Position numbers and translations under genes: made by a program
Notes under the pieces: model-generated
Databases searched by the model: none
What the model was told of the DNA's origin: nothing
Seen by the model: the letters and a program-made list of their open reading frames with translations, nothing else
In this document: positions 61,193 through 64,000 of the stretch, piece after piece
Position numbering within the stretch: position 1 is the first letter of the stretch
How the letters are laid out: the number at the start of each line of letters is the position of its first letter
Assembly: GCF_030694375.1 (NCBI RefSeq)
Contig: NZ_JAUXYL010000038.1
Span: forward strand, 248,001 to 312,000
Source: Algoriphagus sp.
GTDB taxonomy: Bacteria > Bacteroidota > Bacteroidia > Cytophagales > Cyclobacteriaceae
Direction of reading: 5' to 3'
Length of the DNA: 64,000 nt

Positions 61193-64000
61193 TTATTTGA
61201 TTACGACTGAAATGGTGTTGTCATCCGGTAGTCGGTCGATCAGTTTGTTGTATGGATCGATCCCTGCTTTGACAGGTTCGCCTTTGACTTTGATTGTGAT
61301 GGTCGATTGTCCCGGTTTGATTTTATGCTTTTGGATATAGAGTGGATTCACCCGGGTTCGTCCATTTTCGTCCTTGTCTTCAGCTGCAAACACCCCGATA
61401 TCGATAAAATCTGCCTCATAGATCGCATTTTCTTCTCGGCCTGTTTCATCTGCATAGAGCTTTTGGGATTTCACTTTCAAGGTGATTTCATACTCCCCTT
61501 CTGAGATTCGTTTGGCCTGAACTTCCTCAGCTTTGTTGTCATAAAGCGTGATTTTGTTCCAAGTGTCGTGGAGATAATATTTCAAACTGTCCGGAGTTAC
61601 CGCATCCAAGTGTCGGTAAAGATCATAGCTTCCGGGGAATGGCGGTGTTTCTTTTAAGCCAAATTCTTGGTTGAAGGCATAAAGAGCTGAATTCATCGCA
61701 TCTTGCCCTATCAAGTCCTGAAGCCCGTAAAGGATTAAACTTCCTTTGTAGTACCATTGGTAAGGTCGGTTACAGTTGATAAAAGTGTTTTCCTTTTTTC
61801 CTTCATTGGATCTTCCAGACAGGTAGCGATCGAGTTCATCCTTGAGAAATCGCTTCATATTGTCCTTTCCATATCTTCTTTCAGTCAGGATCAAGGCGGA
61901 ATATTCTGCCAAAGCTTCTGAAATCAAATTGGACCCACGGGTATAATTAGGAGTGATCTGATGACCCCACCATTGGTGGGCCAGTTCGTGGGCAGTCACA
62001 AAATAGACATAGTCAAAGTCGTCCGGATTTTTGAAGTTTGCAACCCATCCAAAGCTTTCCGCAAAAGGAACGGTATTAGGAAATGACTGCGCAAAGGTGG
62101 AATACCTCGGGAACTCCAACAATCTCATTTGGCGGAATTGAAAGTCTCCATAGATCTCAGAGAAGTAGGTAATTCCGTCCTGATACGCTCCCATAAAGCG
62201 ATCCAAGTTGTATTTATGCTTGGGGTCGTGAAAGATTTCGAGATCCACTTTCTGTCCGCTAGGTAGGACTGCCTCATCTCTCAATACATCAAATTCTGCC
62301 GAAACGAATGTGAAAAAGGCTTGAATCGGTGTATCCTGAATGTAGTGGAAGTAGCGTCTTCCATTTTCTTCCCACTCTCTTTGAAGGTAGCCGGGTGCAA
62401 CAGCGATTTGACTCGGTATTGTACTGACTACCGTTTCAAACTGAATAAAATCAGCATCATCCACGAATAGCAGCGTTTTTTCTCCATAAGGATCCCGGTG
62501 TTCCGGCAGATCTTCAGGCTTGGGAGGAAGTCCATATTTCTTTCGGTCTTCATCACTGTTCATCTCAGAACTGGCAGAATAGCCGATTTCCGGTACTCCA
62601 CCACTGAAAAATGTCCCGTTGTAGACAATCTCTCGACCATACCCGGAATTAGGAAAGCCTGAATTGGTTTTTTCACTGATGATGACAAAGTCCAGTGTGT
62701 CGCCAGGCATCATAGTCTGAGGCAAAGCAGTGATTTTATACCATTCCCGTTCTGGCTTTTTGCCAAAAATCTGAAACTTCCGAGGCTTATACTCAAGCGG
62801 GAATCGATAGGAAAGTGTATCGTTGCCCAGTAATACCGTGAAATTGGTCAAGCTTGTGCTGTTAAAATGAATCGAGTCAATGGGGCTATCGGTTTTATTG
62901 ACCATCTGAACTTGTGCTTCAAAGAAGGCATTTCGTTCCATGGGGAATAGATCCGCCTTGATGTTGATTTTGGTGATTTTGGGTTGAGGAAGGCGATCGT
63001 ACTTTTTTAGTTGCTGCTCATAGACAACCGATCTTTCCTTGCCTTCATCCGAAGTCAAATAGCCATTCTCATAGACGACAGTCTGATAAATATAAGCTCC
63101 GGTAAGTAAGGCGATGGTAAGAAACGCAAAGGATAACTTTGGAGCTGGATTTCCCAACCGGGATTTAGCCGTTTTTAGCCTGCTTCTCCAGGAATCTTCA
63201 ATACCTCGACTGAAAAAAATGCTGAAGAACAAGACCAGAAAAATCCCCCAAGCTGTCCAGTAAATGTTGTACCAAACCAAGGGCTCTACAAAGTGGCCCA
63301 ATCCATTCATATCACTCCAGGTGTAGCCTGGCTTATAGCTGAAGAAGAATAGATTGAAATCATAATTGGCAAAATTTCTCAGAATGATCATGACAACCCA
63401 AATGCCGATCGCAGTTGCATGTCCTGCGAACTTGTTGTTGACGACCAAATGAACAGCAAATACCAACATGACCATTTGCAAAAAGTCCGGGAGGGTGATT
63501 AGATAGCTATCGATCAGGTAGACAGGCAGATTGTAATCAAAATAACCCTTGAGGGACTGAACCAAAAGACCAACTACGATAGGGAGTGTAGTCAAAATCA
63601 AACAAATGAATGCCATTCCAAAAAACTTGGATGAGATGACGACTCCGTCTTTGACCGGGAAAGTATCGTTGATGACAGAATAGCCGGTGGATTTGTCTCG
63701 GTGTAAGGACTCTCCTGTAAAAAACACAATGATGATGAATACAAACAGCAAATAATCATAGCCTTTGTATTCCATCAAAAAGGAAGTGGAGGGGAAATTC
63801 GAAACACTATAAATCGTATTTCCAATCCAGAAGTCCAGTACAAGAAAGATCATTCCTCCCAGTAAAATCGAGCGGAAATAGATGTCTCTCAGTACATTTT
63901 GAATCTCAATTTTGGTTAAGGTTATAAAACTCTTCCACTGATAATCAGCTGTGAAATCTGGCATTACCCGCTTCAGCAAACCAGCAGGAGCAGTTTCGTT
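61193..64000 (-). CDS. M1 family aminopeptidase with ABC-2-like membrane domain, 5' truncated by the window
   Basis: The frame is open to the window edge (no stop up to base 64000); an apparent TTG start at 63979 is probably internal. The visible part has four to six membrane helices in the first about 300 residues, arranged like an ABC-2 permease (with TGESLHRDKSTGYSVINDT), and then a soluble gluzincin: HELAHQWWGHQ provides the two His and catalytic Glu, with ISEALAEYSALIL (downstream Glu) and GSLILYGLQDLIG. Full proteins of this type in Bacteroidota exceed 1100 residues. Probably a cell-envelope peptidase coupled to or derived from a transporter. Confidence 0.9.
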   Translation of the reverse strand, partial: NETAPAGLLKRVMPDFTADYQWKSFITLTKIEIQNVLRDIYFRSILLGGMIFLVLDFWIGNTIYSVSNFPSTSFLMEYKGYDYLLFVFIIIVFFTGESLHRDKSTGYSVINDTFPVKDGVVISSKFFGMAFICLILTTLPIVVGLLVQSLKGYFDYNLPVYLIDSYLITLPDFLQMVMLVFAVHLVVNNKFAGHATAIGIWVVMIILRNFANYDFNLFFFSYKPGYTWSDMNGLGHFVEPLVWYNIYWTAWGIFLVLFFSIFFSRGIEDSWRSRLKTAKSRLGNPAPKLSFAFLTIALLTGAYIYQTVVYENGYLTSDEGKERSVVYEQQLKKYDRLPQPKITKINIKADLFPMERNAFFEAQVQMVNKTDSPIDSIHFNSTSLTNFTVLLGNDTLSYRFPLEYKPRKFQIFGKKPEREWYKITALPQTMMPGDTLDFVIISEKTNSGFPNSGYGREIVYNGTFFSGGVPEIGYSASSEMNSDEDRKKYGLPPKPEDLPEHRDPYGEKTLLFVDDADFIQFETVVSTIPSQIAVAPGYLQREWEENGRRYFHYIQDTPIQAFFTFVSAEFDVLRDEAVLPSGQKVDLEIFHDPKHKYNLDRFMGAYQDGITYFSEIYGDFQFRQMRLLEFPRYSTFAQSFPNTVPFAESFGWVANFKNPDDFDYVYFVTAHELAHQWWGHQITPNYTRGSNLISEALAEYSALILTERRYGKDNMKRFLKDELDRYLSGRSNEGKKENTFINCNRPYQWYYKGSLILYGLQDLIGQDAMNSALYAFNQEFGLKETPPFPGSYDLYRHLDAVTPDSLKYYLHDTWNKITLYDNKAEEVQAKRISEGEYEITLKVKSQKLYADETGREENAIYEADFIDIGVFAAEDKDENGRTRVNPLYIQKHKIKPGQSTITIKVKGEPVKAGIDPYNKLIDRLPDDNTISVVIK

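Noticed and set aside
1..64000. CRISPR arrays, tRNA or rRNA genes, complete insertion sequences, prophage genes.
   Set aside because: No regularly spaced direct repeats, no cloverleaf or rRNA pattern, and no transposase, integrase or phage structural gene was seen on reading both strands; short dispersed repeats are not spaced like CRISPR.

Overview
The window reads as chromosome of a gliding-type Bacteroidota, most likely order Cytophagales (Cyclobacteriaceae/Algoriphagus-like). Reasons: a porP/sprF-gldKLMN type IX secretion cluster, a SprE/PorW-type TPR lipoprotein, an ATP synthase operon that stops after atpG, the bacillithiol enzyme BshA, promoters of the Bacteroidota TTTG / TAnnTTTG type, and intergenic spaces full of short dispersed repeats. 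The genus is inferred from gene content, not from any database match.

Layout. 0-14 kb: a truncated DUF4271 membrane protein, hemD, the type IX secretion/gliding genes porP-gldK-gldL-gldM-gldN, then on the minus strand uvrC, a class A penicillin-binding protein and sprE/porW. 14-20 kb: ATP synthase genes atpZ, an AtpI-like gene, atpB, E, F, H, A, G (atpD and atpC are elsewhere). 20-28.3 kb: an AT-rich DNA phosphorothioation (Dnd) island: dndC, dndD, a DndE fused to a HerA/FtsK-type ATPase, a four-helix membrane protein, dndB, and a convergent cysteine desulfurase preceded by two paralogous genes of unknown function. No DndFGH restriction genes are present, so the fused ATPase and the membrane protein are the obvious candidates for an unusual defence arm. 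30-46 kb: mixed chromosome genes (baeRF-like protein, SGNH hydrolase, UbiA-like membrane protein, acyl-CoA dehydrogenase, two VapBC-type toxin-antitoxin pairs, a frameshifted methyltransferase, a ceramidase-like protein, purM, an M24 peptidase, bshA, a fatty-acid hydroxylase, an NAD-dependent epimerase).

45.7-51.9 kb is the second unusual region. Between htpG and an Rrf2 regulator the chromosome carries two tandem units. Each has an htpG 3' end, a shared hairpin/terminator/promoter segment and an rrf2 5' end, but the genes inside differ: a Cys-rich lipoprotein plus a small membrane protein in the first, a secreted Cys-rich peptide plus a 6-bladed beta-propeller lipoprotein in the second. The two homologous promoters carry G-tracts of 10 and 8 bases between their two elements, which suggests phase variation. 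The truncated htpG and rrf2 pieces differ from the intact genes almost only at synonymous positions, so they look like imported DNA and not a recent local duplication.

51.4-59.3 kb is an assimilatory sulfate reduction operon: rrf2, DUF2061, cysH (APS reductase type), cysD, cysN without a kinase domain, a sulfite reductase carrying a C-terminal HEPN-like domain, cobA and a siroheme synthase (CysG N-terminal type). It makes sulfide and the siroheme that its reductase needs, followed by metK, which uses the sulfur further on. The window ends inside a membrane-anchored M1 aminopeptidase.
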